Source of the DNA: Cristatella mucedo
Lineage: Eukaryota > Bryozoa > Phylactolaemata > Cristatellidae
Length of the DNA: 64,000 nucleotides
Direction: 5' to 3'
NCBI GenBank assembly: GCA_009760855.2
Contig: WPIO01000009.1
Span: 9,077,501-9,141,500, forward strand
Shown: piece after piece, positions 54,491 to 64,000 of the stretch
Layout of the letters: the number at the start of each line of letters is the position of its first letter
Numbering within the stretch: the stretch's first letter is position 1
Position numbers and translations under genes: made by a program
Notes under the pieces: generated by a model
Told to the model about the DNA's origin: nothing
The model's input: only the letters and a program-made list of their open reading frames with translations
Databases searched by the model: none

Positions 54491-54624
54491 CTGACTGATG
54501 GACAGGGGCATGGCGACGCGGCTACCACACCGGCTTCGCAATTCCAAAATGCATTGGAGTTTAGCATCATGGGATTGTATTTCACGTTCCAATTGGTTTT
54601 AAGCTATCCAATCATAATTTAAGC

Positions 54625-54842
54625 TATCCAATCGTACCGCGTCCCTGATATGGCGACATTTAAAAAGAAGCTTAAAACGCATCTTTTAATTACAGTATTT
54701 AGTGGGTGTTTGTGATTCGTCCTTCGTGTGTATGTACCTGCTTACTTATTCGTGCCTGCTGCTTGCTATGCCTGCTGCTTGGGGATGTTACCACCAAATA
54801 TTTGGTAATGCTTTATATGCGGCATCTGTAAAGTGCCTAGAA

Positions 54843-54893
<51 letters not shown>

Positions 54894-54950
54894 TTCAGTT
54901 CTTTGAGGATGCTTTACAAATGTATTATTATTGTTATCATTATAAGACGA
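54625..54950 (+). repeat. LINE A 3' end with an internal (GA)n expansion
   Basis: ACCGCGTCCCTGATATGGCG and ACATTTAAAAAGAAGCTTAA (ORF end), TAGTGGGTGTTTGTGATTCG (3' UTR), then AAGTGCCTAGAAATAGAGAG. Here the tail's GAGA has expanded to about 48 bp of GA (54845-54890) before resuming with GATTCAGTTCTTTGAGGATG and an ATT-rich end. Confidence 0.93.
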
Positions 54951-55184
54951 ACGCCGAAAGCTCTCTATTTGTGTAGTTGGGAATATCTTGCCTGCCTACA
55001 TTCTTTAGAGTTTAACCCTGGACGGGCGAGCAACGGCCGTTGCAATCACGATGCGGTTCGGCGGGGTGACTGTAACTTGTGCAATGTGGAAATATCACTT
55101 TTCATGTTTAAGGAAGGTTCGCATTCTAGAACATGCAAGCGCTGTGCACGTTATAGCTAACCCGTACGCTGTCTTTCCAGCGCA
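54951..55184. other. Unassigned spacer
   Basis: Nothing recognised. Confidence 0.4.
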
Positions 55185-55245
55185 TGTATGAAGCGCCGAG
55201 AAAGAGATACTTAGTCGTCTTAGAGTGCAGTAAAAACGTCTCAAT
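55185..55245 (+). repeat. LINE A tail relic, sense
   Basis: ATGAAGCGCCGAGAAAGAGA and TACTTAGTCGTCTTAGAGTG resemble the LINE A terminus with several changes. Confidence 0.65.
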
Positions 55246-56350
55246 GAAGTCTCCCTATCACTATAATTAGCATCATTACCATTCGTATGCTGCTTTGATG
55301 AGTTGTGGTCGCATCTTGGGTGTCGCATTCCTTGCTGGCGCCTTTAACAGAAATCTGGTTCAGGAGAGAAAGGCTTACTGGCTTAATCATAGGGCTTTGT
55401 ATAAAAGATTATACGCACGCGTGGAGGCGTATTATTTTCTGAGCTGTAGTAGGCCGTTCAGGAACGTTTGGTGCTTCGGCTCCAGTCATCCGTACCGTGC
55501 CGGGGACGCACGGCATTTTCTATTTCCACTGATTGGTTCGAACTGATTGAAACTGATTCGATCGATGAGATGAGATCGATGAGACGATTCTATGAGCGGG
55601 TTTTTTAAACTGCACAGCGCGATCGAGATGCGGTGCGACCTTGCGAGACGCACGTTGGCGAGACGCACGCTGGCGCGCGTAGCTGCTGCTTGTACTCGTT
55701 AATTGCTCCAGCAGTATGAGCGGGCGCTATTTCTCTGAGCCGATTTTCCTGGCGTTTTTACAATCCACCTCCCTGTCTGCCACTTTAGCGAAGAAATTGT
55801 ATGCAGAGTAGTAGGTTGGCTGTGCGCCGCATCGCGACCTTGACGCTCCGCAGCGCATTGCGGCACGCACGCCGCACGTTAGACATTCGTTCAATCTATT
55901 TATTCCTTCCTATCGCCCGCATCTATACCTTTGACTTTTCATCTTCGTACGGGTCTGAGTAATGAGTGCTCATTTTGTCGCATTAGACGACCAAAGTTGT
56001 GCAGGCAGCAGATATTAATCTATAAGCGCTGTTGACTGCTGAACTCACTTCTACCAATCGTATGCAACGAAGTCTCTCGCCTGCGGCCTACCCTCGTCCA
56101 TGGTTCTCTGCCGTCCTGCGAAACTACTCTTCTGCACCTCACATCCTCCTCGACTGCCCTCCCGACTCTTATTCCCGACTTATATTCGTCACTTTCTCGT
56201 TTTTGATTATGAGGAAGATTTCTGGTGGCTAGCGCCTTCCCACAGAAAGGTGTTCATGAAACGTGCGCATGCTAAATCAGAAAGATTACGAGAGCGCTAG
56301 AGATTGCTAGAGGTTCCTGAATTTTAAAGCGGGTCCTGAGTTTTACTTTA
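55246..56350. other. Unassigned sequence
   Basis: Mixed sequence with short frames on both strands (for example 55295-55546 plus and 56032-56232 plus), no motif recognised. A GATCGATGAGAT tandem word lies near 55559-55580. Confidence 0.35.
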
Positions 56351-56960
56351 ATTTATTTCCGTCAATAGCTCCACAAAGCCACACAGACTAAGTGAGTGTC
56401 ACGCAAGAGATTTTGCTATAGCGCACTGAAAACTTGAGAGGCATTTGGTGCGCATTCGGTGGCCAACAGACTTCATTTCACCTAAAACAAATGGGGGAGA
56501 GTGAGAAGCATATTTACGTCAGCAGGACAATCGCTGAAGTGATGAACGTGGAATTAGTAGCTCAGGATGGCTGGATTTTATGTGCCACATTCAGCAGCCG
56601 GAGAGCAGATGTTGCGTAAGAATTGTGGAAGCAAGTTCTACAGTCTAGGACCTGCAGAGCAAAAGCTTCCGTCTCCGACGGCTTTTAAGAGTAAAAAAGG
56701 AACAGCTCGCTGGGAATAGTCCGTAGACGATCTGGGGGTGTGAGGAGGCTGAAACTGTTGCAGCAGTTGAGCTAGCTATAAAGAAGCCAAGCCATGGAGG
56801 GACTTATGGGCCAGAGTAAGCATTTCGCTCTGCATCCGTTGATCTACCTGGAGCAATCGCAGCTCTTTTATTAAAGGAGATTATAATATCTCTTTTATAA
56901 AGAAGCAATCGCAGCTACTTTAAGGAGAGATCTGGCTCAGGGCTTCACCTGAGGGCTTTT
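56351..56960 (-). pseudogene. LINE B 3' half, antisense
   Basis: TTTCCGTCAATAGCTCCACA, GGTGCGCATTCGGTGGCCAA, TAAGAATTGTGGAAGCAAGT (complement of WNSLP coding), AGCAAAAGCTTCCGTCTCCG, GTTGCAGCAGTTGAGCTAGC and GGGCCAGAGTAAGCATTTCG. Parallel to 57.3-57.8 kb but more diverged. Confidence 0.85.
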
Positions 56961-57029
56961 TCTCACGTCGGTTGTGACTACAACTCTTACGGGCGCTCTA
57001 TTATTGTGTCCGACCAATTCTGTTTGGAT

Positions 57030-57303
57030 GTCGAAGCCGCTGCAAATCGTTTGTAGCAACGCTAACTAAAGGCCTGCACTGGCTCCCTGTCAAGCAGCGT
57101 ACTGACTTCAAGATTCGATCACTCGCTTTCAAGTCCATTTATTCTTTGGCTTCAGCCTACCTATCAGAACTACTCCCCCACCAGAACAGGCATCGACCCA
57201 CCCACTTTTCTTAATCTAGTCATTTAGTTACATATATCTCGCACAAACCTAGTGATGGTCGCGTGGTAATAACAAAGTGCCTAGAAAGAGATTAAGTTCT
57301 CTG
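57030..57303 (+). pseudogene. LINE A C-terminal fragment with terminal tail
   Basis: CTGCACTGGCTCCCTGTCAA onward reads LHWLPVKQRTDFKIRSLAFK with SIYSLASAYLSELL. The tail AAAGTGCCTAGAAAGAGATT and AAGTTCTCTGA at 57277-57303 ends abruptly where an antisense LINE B terminus begins. Confidence 0.88.
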
Positions 57304-58007
57304 AATGTAATGTAATGTAATGTATCTCTGTCTGTAACTCCACAAAGTCATAAATCCTACGTGGTTGTTACGCAGGAGAGTTTTGTATAGCCCACTCAAA
57401 GCCTAAGCGGCTTTCGGTACTCATTCGGTAGCCAACAGACTTCGTCTCACGCAACAAAGAGAAAGTGGGAAGCATAGCAGAGTCAGGAGAGCAGTTGAGG
57501 TCGGGAGTAGATGTCGTTGCGTAAGAATTGTGGAAGCGAGTTCCACAGTCTATGACCTGCACAGCTAAAGCTTCTGTCGCCAGCGGTCTTCAAGCGGAGG
57601 AATGGAACAGCTAATTTTTGTCCACACAGAACCTGAGGGCGCGAACAGGCTGAAACTGATGCAGCAGTTCAGCTAGGTACGAAGGAGCCAAGCCGTGGCG
57701 GGCCTCGTGGGTCAGCGTAAGAACTTTGCTCTGTATCCGTTGCTCAACCCGCTTCCATCCTAGCTCTTTTAGCAAAGGAGACATGTGCTCAAACCTCTGG
57801 GACTTGAAGACTAGCCTTGCAGCCATATTCATAGTCACCTACAGTGGCCTAATAGCTTTTTTTGGCAGCCCAGCCAAAAGAGAATTACAACAATCAAGCC
57901 GAGACAGAACTAAGGAGCTAATTAAATTTTTTCCAAGCAACTGTGGGAGACAGCTCCTGATCTTGAATAGGGATCAGACGTGATGGCTAGCTGTGGAGGT
58001 AGTCTTA
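57304..58007 (-). pseudogene. LINE B 3' part, antisense, 3' of an inserted LINE A
   Basis: Starts with the tandem antisense tail TGTAATGTAATGTAATGTAT and TCTGTCTGTAACTCC. A minus frame gives EARHGLAPSYLAELLHQFQP, the C-terminal LAPSYLAELL motif. Continues to GATGGCTAGCTGTGGAGG at 57980. Together with 58265-59580 it is one element interrupted by the LINE A tail. Confidence 0.92.
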
Positions 58008-58262
58008 ATAATAATAATAATAATAATACACTTGATAAAGCGCCCTCAGAGAACTTAATCTCTTTCTAGGCGCTTTACATTTGCTGCAAAGTGAAATGCA
58101 ATTGAATGGTAAGTAAAATCCTGCTTGAAAAACAAACAAAATGAATAATATGGTTAAGGGTGACATGCACAGGGTCAGCATGCAAATGTGGTTAGTGGCA
58201 GCATGCACAGTGTCAGCACGCATAAGCACATCAAAGACGAATCACAGGGACCCACTAAATGC
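58008..58262 (-). repeat. LINE A 5'-truncated insertion inside LINE B
   Basis: Begins (AAT)7, then GATAAAGCGCCCTCAGAGAA, CTTAATCTCTTTCTAGGCGC and a nearly consensus 3' UTR. It ends near ACCCACTAAATGCTGTCCTA at about 58262. This is a textbook target-primed insertion with 5' truncation, and its good preservation suggests it is relatively young. Confidence 0.93.
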
Positions 58263-59580
58263 TGTCCTAAATTTTCTGAATGAAGCTTTTAAAATTAAGG
58301 CAGCTGTCGAAAACGACACCTAAATTTTGAGCACGTGGTGATGGTCGCACAATAGCATCACCTATTAGAACAGCAAAGCCTTCTCATCAAGCCACACTCT
58401 TGGGGTGTAATATGAGCAGCAGTTCAGTTTTATCATCATTTAATTTCAGGAAGTTTTCCGACATCCAGGATCGAATATCGGCAAGGCAAGCATTCAGTTT
58501 CTCAGTTGCCGCAGCAGATTCCGACGGTTTGAATGACAAATACAACTGACTATCATCAGCATAGAAGTGATATCCTATTCCGTGGGCCTTAATCACTTTT
58601 CCCAGAGGTTGTGTATAAATGGAGAACAGCAAGGGACCGAGTACGGACCCTTGAGGGACTCCACAGGTGACCCTTCTCTTTAGCGAGACCTGACACCCAC
58701 ACGACACGGATTGAACACGATCAGACAAGTAAGATTTAAACCACGCCAGTGCTTTGTCTGCCAGACCGATCGTTGTTCTCAATCGTTCAATGGTGTCGAA
58801 GGCAGCAGACAGATCTAGCAAAGCTAGGGCAGTGACATTCCCGTCGTCGTTGCCACGTAGAATGTCATTTTTAACACGAGGGAGAGCAGTTTAAGTACAG
58901 TGCTGCCTCTTGAATCCTGATTGAAATGTTTCTGAAATTCCATTATTTTCAATATGGTCAACGAGCTGCTTAGCAACAATTTTTTCAAGAATCTTTGATA
59001 AGAAAGGAAGAAGGGAAACTGGGCGATAGTTTGCAAGGACTTCTGTGTCTAATCCAGGATTTTTAAGAATGGGTCTAGTGATTGCCGATTTGAAGGACTT
59101 GGGGACGACCCTTTTTTCGAAAGAAGCTTAAAAATCTTGGTTATGGCAGGGCTAAGTTGGTCTGCTAGTGAAGACCACAGAGATGAGGATATAGGGTCTT
59201 CAGGAGACGAGCTCTTTTTGCTAGACCTTATTAAGGTAGCCACATCGCATTCAGAAACCTCGGAGAACCTTTTAAGGAAGGTCACAGGTTGTGGAACCGC
59301 GATTGATTTAGTCGGAGGAGGCTAATGGAGGCACGAATGTGCACAATTTTTTCAGTAATGAAGGCTGAAAACTTTTCGGCTGAGGCCTTAATATCTGGGG
59401 AGTCGGACTTCACAACATTGGCCACTAAATGGTCTACTGTCTTATAAATCCGTTTATTGTCCGACTGGTAAAAATTCAGCTTTCGAATGAAAAAAACCTC
59501 GTTTTTAAGATTTCGGGTGTAAACTCGAAGGAAGTCTTTGAGGGCGCGATGCAGAAGTATTATTAGTATTATCAATTATC
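58263..59580 (-). pseudogene. LINE B reverse transcriptase, best-preserved copy
   Basis: Minus-strand translation, N to C. 59575-59282 is a pre-RT region (LVANVVKSDSPDIKASAEKF). 59285-59049 continues it ([20 protein letters not shown]). About 59040-58830 is the RT fingers in shifted frames ([20 protein letters not shown]). The long frame 58821-58387 holds LDLSAAFDTIERLRTTIGLA, CGVPQGSVLGPLLFSIYTQP, GIGYHFYADDSQLYLSF (catalytic YADD) and SENFLKLNDDKTELLLILHP. This order is diagnostic of CR1/L2-clade RT. At least two frame shifts separate the pieces and there is no endonuclease domain in the window, so it is a 5'-truncated dead copy. Confidence 0.95.
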
Positions 59581-60072
59581 TTACGACGGTAATTTTATGA
59601 GTACATTGATAATCTTTGTTCAATAATTTCACGGCTTTCCTTATTTGTGTAACCGCTGCCGCTGCTGATATGTTAGAATGCTCGGGTCTGTCTGCTCGGT
59701 CTCCATTATTTCCCGAGTCATCAGCGAGTCCATTTACCGCCATTGTTTTGCAAGCGGAGTGGTCGCCGGCACTGTGGTCCGGAGTGGTAAAACCGAGGTC
59801 GGTTGCAGCAAGGCGAGTGAACTGTTTGAGAATGTTGTAGTATATATGAATATTATTGGGGCGCCGTGTTATAATGTCCGCACTGTCGCTGCTTTACTTG
59901 TCTTTATATCAAAATTTGGATCCGTGGCTAACTTGCAGTTGAGCCAGTGCGCGGGGTTAATGTGAGCCGCTGTACTCAGCAGGTTAAGCGCTTGCCCATC
60001 GCTGTGGCAGATTTTCGTAGTTATCATTCTCAACTTTACACTGACCGGGACCCTCATAAATTTCAGCGCAAC
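59581..60072 (+). promoter_or_regulatory. Upstream region of the candidate host exon
   Basis: Single-copy-looking sequence between a LINE and the exon. It is open in the exon's frame from 59947 with an in-frame upstream ATG. A possible acceptor-like CATAAATTTCAG ends at 60066, 6 bp before the chosen ATG, which would make 60067 the start of exon 2 if a 5' UTR intron exists. No TATA box or strong CpG island is evident. Confidence 0.4.
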
Positions 60073-60301
60073 ATGAACGGCCTACGTTCGTTGCTGTCTG
60101 TCGCAGTTTCGAAGCCGCAGATCGGGTGCGGTCGGGCAACCCAGGTGCCATTGAAGACTGTAGCTCGCGCTGGCGGTAATCCCCAGCAATCACCTTTCAA
60201 ATATCTGAGCAGCAGCTCCAAGGAATTCGAGACGCCTTCACCTTACAAGCCTGGCAAGGTACCTCTGCGGTACGGCTACGAGGTCAAATACTTCGCCGGA
60301 G
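60073..60301 (+). CDS. First coding exon of an unidentified, probably mitochondrial protein
   Basis: ATG at 60073 in a good context (GCAACATGA, A at -3) opens 76 codons, then a donor-like GGAG|GTAAGA at 60301/60302 would end the exon in phase 1. The product starts MNGLRSLLSVAVSKPQIGCG and has seven Lys/Arg but no acidic residue before position 51, the pattern of a mitochondrial presequence. It then turns into a conserved-looking segment, SKEFETPSPYKPGKVPLRYG with YEVKYFAG. An in-frame ATG at 59947 would add 42 residues, including acidic ones, and spoil the presequence. I do not recognise the family. Later exons are not seen; the downstream DNA carries a hAT element and LINEs and may be intron. 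Confidence 0.55.
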
Positions 60302-60620
60302 GTAAGAACCTTTGTGGCTTGGTACCTTTTCGGTTTCGCCTGTTCGTGTTGCGGTGTGAACGAGCAGCGTACGGCGTAGCGAATGAATCGTTTCGGATTA
60401 TTTTCTGGGTGATATTGGCATGTCTGTCTGTGAGCCGAGGTGGTGTGTGCGATCCCAGGTCGTGTCGAGCTGACGTCGACTCTGCTGCTGCTATGAAATC
60501 CACTGCTTTCTCCTGAGTTTTCTGCTTATTAGTGATCGCTAGATGTAACCCGAATGCGTGCGAAGTCCATGCGTTGGGTGCAAGTGCATCGAGCTTCTTT
60601 CCTCTGAGTATCGTCTAGAT
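60302..60620 (+). other. Presumed start of intron 1
   Basis: Begins GTAAGAACC, a strong donor. The reading frame stays open by chance to 60516 and shows no recognised motif. No other feature. Confidence 0.45.
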
Positions 60621-60813
60621 CGGCGGTTCTCAACCTTCCTGATGACGCGACCCTTTAATACAGTTCTCCTCTTGTTGTGGCGACCCCCCAACCATAAAAT
60701 TATTGTGTGCGAAATGTGGAAATGCCTGTTTTCCGATGGTCTTTGTTTGTCGACCCCTGTGAAAGGTTCGTTCGACTCCCTAAGGGGTCGCGACCCGTTG
60801 GTTTAGACCGATG
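60621..60813. mobile_element. SPIN-like non-autonomous hAT element (about 190 bp)
   Basis: Left end CGGCGGTTCTCAACCTTCCT, then GCGACCCTTTAATACAGTTC, GTTGTGGCGACCCC and CCAACCATAAAATTATT. Right half has TTTTCCGATGGTCTT, CGACCCCTGTGAAAGG, TCGTTCGAC and GGGGTCGCGACCC, ending GGTTTAGACCGATG. From memory this closely follows the SPIN hAT family, known for horizontal transfer among tetrapods, triatomine bugs, a pond snail and others. The termini (CAGCGGTTCTCAACC consensus) are slightly mutated. Flanking 8-mers (GTCTAGAT and CAGTGGTG) do not match, so the target duplication is lost or the right end is displaced. No transposase. Confidence 0.88.
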
Positions 60814-60939
60814 CAGTGGTGCTGAACCGGCTGAGTGCATGTTGTCGTTGATTGGGTGCAGCTGGGAGAGCTGCCCCTCCCCCTCCAAGCCTTGCAGCAT
60901 GCCACTTTTGCGTGTGCCAACCATTAATATTGCCTTTCT

Positions 60940-61685
60940 CTGATAATGTCAGGGTCCAGCTCTCACATTGGTTCAATGCCCTAACTGACATTTGCACTTG
61001 GATGGCAGCAAACTATCTCGGATTGAAGTACGATAAAAACCACCTTACCAGTTATGGGCAAACCGATCGTGACTCGAAAGTCGGAAAACCTATCCCTCAA
61101 ATAGGCTTCGCCAGCAAATGACCAGTGGCATCTGCTCGAAATCTCGGTGTTTAGTTCCAAAGTGTTCTCTCACACTAGACGACCACATCGGCTCAACAGT
61201 CAAGTCTGCCTACTTGCTACGTAACATCGCAATAACTTAGTACCGCGTAAACGGGCATACTGAATCCAAGTTAGTCCCTGCATTTGTGACATCACGTCTC
61301 GACTTCTGTAATTCACTGCCTGCTGGTCTACCGGCCTTTGCAAGCAATCAGGCCCTCACAGCTAGTGCAAAACTCTCCAGTAAGGAGGCTTGTCTGTCGT
61401 GAGTGTCAAAGTTGCCACATCTCACCACTTCTCGCCGACCTGCACCGGCTACCAGTCAAGCATTGTATCGACTTCAAGGTTCGGTCACTCACTTTTAGGT
61501 CCTTACATTCTCTTGCTCCAGTCTGCCTATCGGAACTACTTTTCAATCAGGCACTATTCTATGTGGACCGGGCCTTTAGTTTGTATGCCCCAAAGCCTGG
61601 AACTCGCTCCGAACGGACATCACGACATCCCCTGACTCGAGGCATTTAAACAGAACATAAAAACCTCCAGCCTATCTCTCCGACA
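60940..61685 (+). pseudogene. LINE A reverse transcriptase C-terminal half, sense
   Basis: VQLSHWFNALTDICTWMAAN with YLGLKYDKNHLTSYG (thumb), TSRLDFCNSLPAGLPA (about 61289), and the open frame 61338-61649 with VRRLVCRECQSCHISPLLAD, LHRLPVKHCIDFKVRSLTFR and SLHSLAPVCLSELL. The order and residues are typical of CR1/L2 ORF2. Shifts between blocks inactivate it. Confidence 0.93.
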
Positions 61686-62145
61686 TACTCCCCCATCAGG
61701 CCAAGCATCGTACCACCCGCTTTTCGGAATCCAACAGTCTACAAATACCTCGTACAAACCTCAAATCCTTTGGAGACCGTGCATTTAGTTCGTATGCTCC
61801 CAAAGCCTGGAACTCCCTCCCGATCTACGTCAGAACATCCCCTGACCTGACCACATTTAAAAGGAACCTAAAAACACCTATTTAGGACAGCATTTAGTGG
61901 GTCCCTGTGATTCGTACTTCACGTGCTTATGCATGCTGACACTGTGCATGCTGCCACTAACCACATTTGCATGCTGACCCTGTGCATGTCACCCCTAACC
62001 ATGTTAACCATGTTATGCATTTTTTTTGTTTTTCAAGCATGATTTTACTTACCATTTAATTGCATTTCCCTTTGCATCAAATGTAAAGCGCCTAGTTCTC
62101 TGTGGGCGCTTTATCAAGTACATTATTATTATTATTATCCCTTAC
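61686..62145 (+). repeat. LINE A C-terminus repeated, 3' UTR and tail
   Basis: Bases 61765-61880 repeat the C-terminal coding segment already present at 61560-61680 (GGAGACCGTGCATTTAGTTC, TATGCTCCCAAAGCCTGGAA, GAACATCCCCTGACCTGACC). They continue into a well-preserved 3' UTR and the tail GTAAAGCGCCTAGTTCTCTG, GGGCGCTTTATCAAG and (ATT)n. The AGAAAGAGATTAAG part of the tail is deleted. Confidence 0.92.
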
Positions 62146-62589
<444 letters not shown>

Positions 62590-62639
62590 AGCTGCGGCTG
62601 CCTTATTCTGCCTGGTCTACCGGAGCCACATGATCGGTG

Positions 62640-62735
62640 GATCGGTTCCAGTGCTGCAGCAGGCGATCCTTTATTGCCAGGCATCTGCAGGCGATCCTTT
62701 ATTGCCCACTGCAAGCATTGAGTGATTGCGACATG
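62640..62735 (+). repeat. SINE S1 fragment with internal duplication
   Basis: GCAGGCGATCCTTTATTGCC occurs at about 62660 and again at 62687, followed by CACTGCAAGCATTGAGTG. Corresponds to the S1 segment after box B. Confidence 0.72.
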
Positions 62736-62879
62736 CGGCTCTTCTTCTGCTGCTGCTGCTGCTATATAGATGACAGCATTTCTGAATCAGCATTTTGCCT
62801 TTACTTTCTACCTTTAACTTCTGTCGGCATGTTACCGCATATGAACGACTAGCAAAATAGGCACTCTCAAACCAGGTCA

Positions 62880-63025
62880 ATAATAAGACTTGTATGAGAA
62901 CTAAGTCTCTTTCTAGGCACTTTTTACGTAGGCTGAAAGCTATCAATGTCAATTGCTTATTTATTATGTAGAGTGTCAACATGCATAAACACACCAAAGA
63001 CGTTTCCCTCGGACAGAGCAAATGT
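62880..63025 (-). repeat. LINE A-type tail and 3' UTR, antisense, degraded
   Basis: TATGAGAACTAAGTCTCTTT and CTAGGCACTTTTTACGTAGG, then CAACATGCATAAACACACCA and AAGACGTTTCCCTCGGACAG. Confidence 0.75.
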
Positions 63026-63274
63026 AAGCACGGCATTAAAACCAACTGCCACCTTGTGCAGCTGTAGTGATCCTCGTATGAGTCTTTGTACCCCAGCCTA
63101 GCACAGTGCCGGTACTGGGCTGCCCCCCCCCCCACCTTGGCTAGCGAATCTGAGTGCAGCGTTCCTGCTGCTGGGCTAGGGCCAAGAGGCTAGCCAATCG
63201 GAGCGCAGCGTTCCTGAGTCACAGAAGACAGCCAGTTCCTGTTAGTTGATGCCAGTTAATAATAAAAAAAAAAT
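63026..63274. other. Unassigned spacer
   Basis: An imperfect direct repeat GGCTAGC..AATC.GAG.GCAGCGTTCCTG occurs at about 63139 and 63189 (50-bp period, two units). No exon. Confidence 0.5.
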
Positions 63275-63435
63275 ACCAGCTGATTTAACTGCCTCTTGAA
63301 TAGCAGAAGAAGAGACCTTAAGACTATCACTACTGCTTGTAGTGGCAATAAAGGATCGACCACCGAAAGATTCGAACCCACGACCTCGGCACTGAGGTCG
63401 AGAAAAGCTACCGCCTTACCTAGTGGGTCATTATA
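63275..63435 (-). repeat. SINE S1, antisense
   Basis: CAGCTGATTTAACTGCCTCT, CTGCTTGTAGTGGCAATAAA, AGATTCGAACCCACGACCTC (box B complement) and CTACCGCCTTACC. Confidence 0.9.
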
Positions 63436-64000
63436 AATCGTTGTCGAGTACTGTTGAATACTAGTGTTCTCGAAAGGCTTTTGCTATTCAGCAAGCCACG
63501 CACGCTTGCACACTCAACACAGCTCTTTTCAGTAGTTTTTCTGCTATCTTTTTTGGGTTACTAGGTGAAAAAACTTGCGCAATTAACTTATTTGGCGATT
63601 TCGGGTGGATTCGATAACGGTTGTGGTTTTCAAAGAATAGTTTTTGGTAGCACCATCAGAACACGACGATGTAAAAAAAAATTGAATGAGCCAAGTATAT
63701 CCCTCGTTCAAGGAAAAGGCATTTCACCGACTGTCATGCAGTAGTTTCAGAATGTTCAAGGTTTGAGGCATTTGGTTTTGTTCATGCGCAGATATAAGCC
63801 AGACCTGGTTAGAGACTTGCAAGAAGTCGATAGTTCAGTCGCAGTGAGAAACCAGTTAGCTTCTAGTCTTTTAAGTTAAAAAAAAGAGCTTTGGGGCCAT
63901 ATAATACTGCTTTAGCAGCCTTGGCAAAAACGTGAGGCACCAAAACCAATGTGATCCACATGTATAAGATTTCTATTGGGATTTCGAGAAGTTAGTTAAG
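63436..64000. other. Unassigned right edge
   Basis: AT-moderate sequence with no recognised element, RNA gene or exon. Confidence 0.45.

Noticed and set aside
58387-58821. Active reverse transcriptase gene
   Set aside because: YADD is intact, but upstream RT parts are in other frames, the element is split by another insertion, and no endonuclease is present.

Overview
This is animal (eukaryotic) nuclear DNA dominated by repeats. There are no operons, ribosome-binding sites or long non-repetitive ORFs. Instead it holds very long microsatellites, CpG-rich GC blocks, CR1/L2-type non-LTR retrotransposon fragments, tRNA-derived SINEs and one non-autonomous hAT element. I cannot name the species. 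The mixture fits an invertebrate or basal chordate with a CpG-rich genome; that is inference. Almost all long open frames are microsatellites read through in a stop-free frame (Arg-Glu, Ser-Leu, Cys-Val, His-Thr, poly-Ala).

Layout. 0-3.5 kb: a compound GA/CAGAGA array, then a LINE copy with a SINE inserted in it. 3.5-10 kb: GC-rich blocks, GT/TA/GA arrays and short palindromes. 10-13 kb: an antisense LINE copy and SINEs. 13-23 kb: mostly GC-rich DNA with GGTC, GCC and GGA arrays and scattered LINE/SINE ends. 24-27 kb: AT-richer DNA holding a broken, probably transposon-derived protein gene on the minus strand (25.46-26.62 kb). 28-33 kb: GC-rich DNA with a possible TATA promoter and strong hairpins. 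33-40 kb: SINEs, a local duplication, a 1.1-kb foldback structure with GA/CT arms, and long CT arrays. 40.7-42.5 kb: a GC-rich block with a 9-bp array readable as poly-alanine on both strands. 42.5-63.4 kb: dense LINE and SINE debris, including the best-preserved reverse transcriptase (58.3-59.6 kb, minus) with a second LINE tail inserted in it. At 60.07-60.30 kb is the best candidate host exon, the first coding exon of an unidentified, probably mitochondrial protein. A SPIN-like hAT element lies in its presumed first intron.

Working names. LINE A: tail contains AAAGCGCCTAGAAAGAGATT and GGGCGCTTTATCAAGTGC, then (ATT)n. LINE B: ends GTTACAGACGGAGATACATT, then an (ACATT)-like tail. S1: tRNA-headed SINE whose body ends near AATCAGCTAA. 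S2: tRNA-headed SINE whose 3' end copies the LINE A-type tail. S2 and LINE A probably form a SINE/LINE partnership. Little here works as a gene network; the coherent story is layered retrotransposition plus microsatellite growth.
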